Assembly: GCF_024436055.1 (NCBI RefSeq)
Contig: NZ_JANFNH010000021.1
Coordinates: 35,465-99,464, forward strand
Reading direction: 5' to 3'
Source: Streptantibioticus rubrisoli
GTDB lineage: Bacteria; Actinomycetota; Actinomycetes; Streptomycetales; Streptomycetaceae
Length of the DNA: 64,000 bases
Both the position numbers and the translations under genes were made by a program. Numbering within the stretch: position 1 is the first letter of the stretch; each line of letters opens with the position of its first letter. Positions 62,775 through 64,000 of this stretch are shown here, piece after piece. Under the pieces are notes generated by a model that did no database searches, was not told the DNA's origin, and saw nothing but the letters and a program-made list of their open reading frames with translations.

Positions 62775-63929
62775 TCAGCCTTCCTGAGGTTGCATGCGGG
62801 CGATGGTCTCGGCAATGGGCAGCGGGTCGAAGTCCCTTGCCTGCGGAGGGAACCAGGAAAACCGCAGCCCATTTGCGGCTACGTCGTCGGGAAGGCCCAT
62901 CGCCTGGAGCACGTGGCTAGGGGTGTAGGAGGCGCTGGTGCACGCAGACCCTGTTGCAATGGCAACCTGGTCCTTGAGCCGGACGATCAGTGCTTCAGCG
63001 TTGAGCTGGTCGAAGGAGACGTTGAGGATGTGCGGCACGGTGTGTGCCTGATCTCCGTTGAGGCGGAAGCGTGTCTTGCCGAGTGCTTCCAAGATCTGCT
63101 CGCGCATCGCTCGCGCGTCGCGTTCCCAGTTGTCCCGGCTCTCGTGGAAGATCTTCGCGGCCTCATAAAGGCCCATGATCAGAGGGACGGGGAGGGTGCC
63201 GGGGCGCAGCTTCCTCTCCTGGCCGCCGCCGAACATGATCGGTTCCAGCGGCACCTTCTCCCAGCCGCGACGTCGTGTAATGAGCGCTCCGACCCCCTTC
63301 GGCGCGCCGATCTTGTGACCGCTGATGCTGATCAGGTCGATTGGCGCGGACAGGTCATCGGCGATCTTGCCGTATCCCTGAGCGGCGTCCACGTGCAGGT
63401 AAGTAGGCGTGGCCCGCAGACGTTCGGCCAACTCGGCGACCGGTTGGATGACGCCGGTCTCGTTGTTGACGTGCATCAGAGACACCGCGAGCGTGTCGGG
63501 GCGCAGGCGCTCTATCACCTGCTCGACGGTGATACGGCCGGACGGGCCCGGCTCAAGAAAGTCCACGGCGAAGCCGCGGTTCTCCGCGAGGTGCAACAGG
63601 GGCTCCAGGACGGCCTTGTGCTCGATCGCCGACGTGATGATGTGCTTCCGGCCGGTGCGCTCACCGAACGGGGCGAGGCCAAGCAGGGCGATGTTGTTGG
63701 ACTCCGTGGCCCCGCTGGTGAAGATCACTTCCTCGGTCTTGGCGCCCACGGTGCTCGCGAGGAAGGAACGGGCTTGCTGGACCGCCTTCTTGGCACGGGC
63801 ACCGTACTCGTGAGTGCGGCTGCCGGCGTTGCCGAAGTCTTCGGTCATCCAGTGCAGGACGACATCAGCGACCCTGTCGGGTTCCAGAACTCGGCTTGGC
63901 CCGGTGACCAGCAGCGATGGATAGAGCAA
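62775..63929 (-). CDS. dndA: DndA-like cysteine desulfurase, abnormal N-terminus
   Basis: PLP-dependent cysteine desulfurase (384 residues from TTG 63929) supplying sulfur for DNA phosphorothioate modification. FTSGATESNNIALLGLAPF, the His of TSAIEHKAVLEPL, the PLP lysine in ISISGHKIGAPKG and the active Cys loop GSACTSASYTP are intact. The first 15 residues (LYPSLLVTGPSRV) do not match the conserved beginning (YLD-x-NATT-like) of this family. No ATG or GTG start exists before an in-frame TGA, and no ribosome site is seen. The 5' end may have been lost when a mobile element inserted at about 63890-63955. DndBCDE would be expected to the right. Confidence 0.8.
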   Translation of the reverse strand: MLYPSLLVTGPSRVLEPDRVADVVLHWMTEDFGNAGSRTHEYGARAKKAVQQARSFLASTVGAKTEEVIFTSGATESNNIALLGLAPFGERTGRKHIITSAIEHKAVLEPLLHLAENRGFAVDFLEPGPSGRITVEQVIERLRPDTLAVSLMHVNNETGVIQPVAELAERLRATPTYLHVDAAQGYGKIADDLSAPIDLISISGHKIGAPKGVGALITRRRGWEKVPLEPIMFGGGQERKLRPGTLPVPLIMGLYEAAKIFHESRDNWERDARAMREQILEALGKTRFRLNGDQAHTVPHILNVSFDQLNAEALIVRLKDQVAIATGSACTSASYTPSHVLQAMGLPDDVAANGLRFSWFPPQARDFDPLPIAETIARMQPQEG

Positions 63930-63954
63930 CGCGCGCCGGGAAGGATCTCATGCT

Positions 63955-64000
63955 GTGTGGCTACGTCTGCTCTACCTGGTCTTCACCCGGCTGCTGAGCT
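63955..64000 (+). mobile_element. start of a transposase/integrase-like ORF, cut by the right edge
   Basis: GTG 63955, nine bases after AAGGA, opens a frame translating VWLRLLYLVFTRLLS to the edge. This closely resembles the beginning of the actinobacterial integrase-core (IS3/IS481-like) transposases, which typically start with WLRLLYL followed by a Val-Arg-Leu stretch. Only 15 residues are visible, so the assignment is tentative. Its position directly against the truncated dndA end supports an insertion. Confidence 0.4.

Overview
The window is very GC-rich (well over 70% in most genes, with strong C/G preference at third codon positions). It uses many GTG starts and ATGA/GTGA overlapping gene pairs, and carries typical Streptomyces families: WhiJ-like regulator with DUF397 partner, DUF5941, SCO6745-like protein, DUF6126, DUF574 methyltransferase and a hopanoid cluster. 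It is almost certainly a Streptomyces chromosome, probably an arm or arm-proximal region. From memory, the order SCO6745-like gene / idi / phosphopolyol-type operon / hopanoid cluster resembles the SCO6745-SCO6771 part of S. coelicolor.

Layout. 1-10.5 kb: acyl-CoA carboxylase beta subunit (cut by the left edge), dimethylargininase, an ABC-F protein, two small-molecule transporters, a GT-C membrane glycosyltransferase, an enoyl-CoA hydratase/SCO6745-like pair and an anti-sigma-type ATPase. 10.5-18.4 kb: idi on the minus strand, then a tight seven-gene operon on the plus strand. That operon encodes two CDP-alcohol phosphatidyltransferase-like proteins, a nucleotidyltransferase, a glycerol-1-phosphate-dehydrogenase-like enzyme, a GT2 glycosyltransferase and a Wzm/Wzt-type ABC exporter; it looks like an uncharacterised pathway for a phosphodiester-linked envelope molecule. 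A 13-bp-stem terminator ends it.

18.5-31.7 kb: a complete hopanoid operon (hpnC, hpnD, hpnE, polyprenyl diphosphate synthase, shc, hpnG, hpnH, ispG, dxs, aminotransferase). Two very short ORFs in it are translationally coupled to hpnC and hpnE. Dedicated ispG and dxs copies, plus idi nearby, tie C5 precursor supply to squalene/hopene synthesis.

31.7-57.5 kb: mixed metabolism and regulation. This includes an M3 peptidase and Tyr phosphatase; an SGNH hydrolase; a WhiJ-like regulator/DUF397/ATPase/methyltransferase group; an XRE-cupin regulator with DUF6126; a secreted trypsin-like protease; OsmC; UppP; a BlaI regulator with a glycosyltransferase/deacetylase pair; an F420-type oxidoreductase and an MBL hydrolase; a DUF2264 protein; a secreted EEP phosphodiesterase; a universal stress protein; a decayed pirin gene; a NarL-type two-component system; and a split transketolase divergent from soxR with a perfect 20-bp SoxR-like box.

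57.6-64 kb: tRNA-Pro(GGG) marks the start of an apparent island with lower GC and sparse or decayed genes. It holds a frameshifted secreted protein, an Mrr-like type IV restriction nuclease, a DNA-phosphorothioation-associated methyltransferase and a dndA-like cysteine desulfurase. The dndA 5' end looks replaced by the start of a transposase/integrase-like ORF that runs off the right edge.
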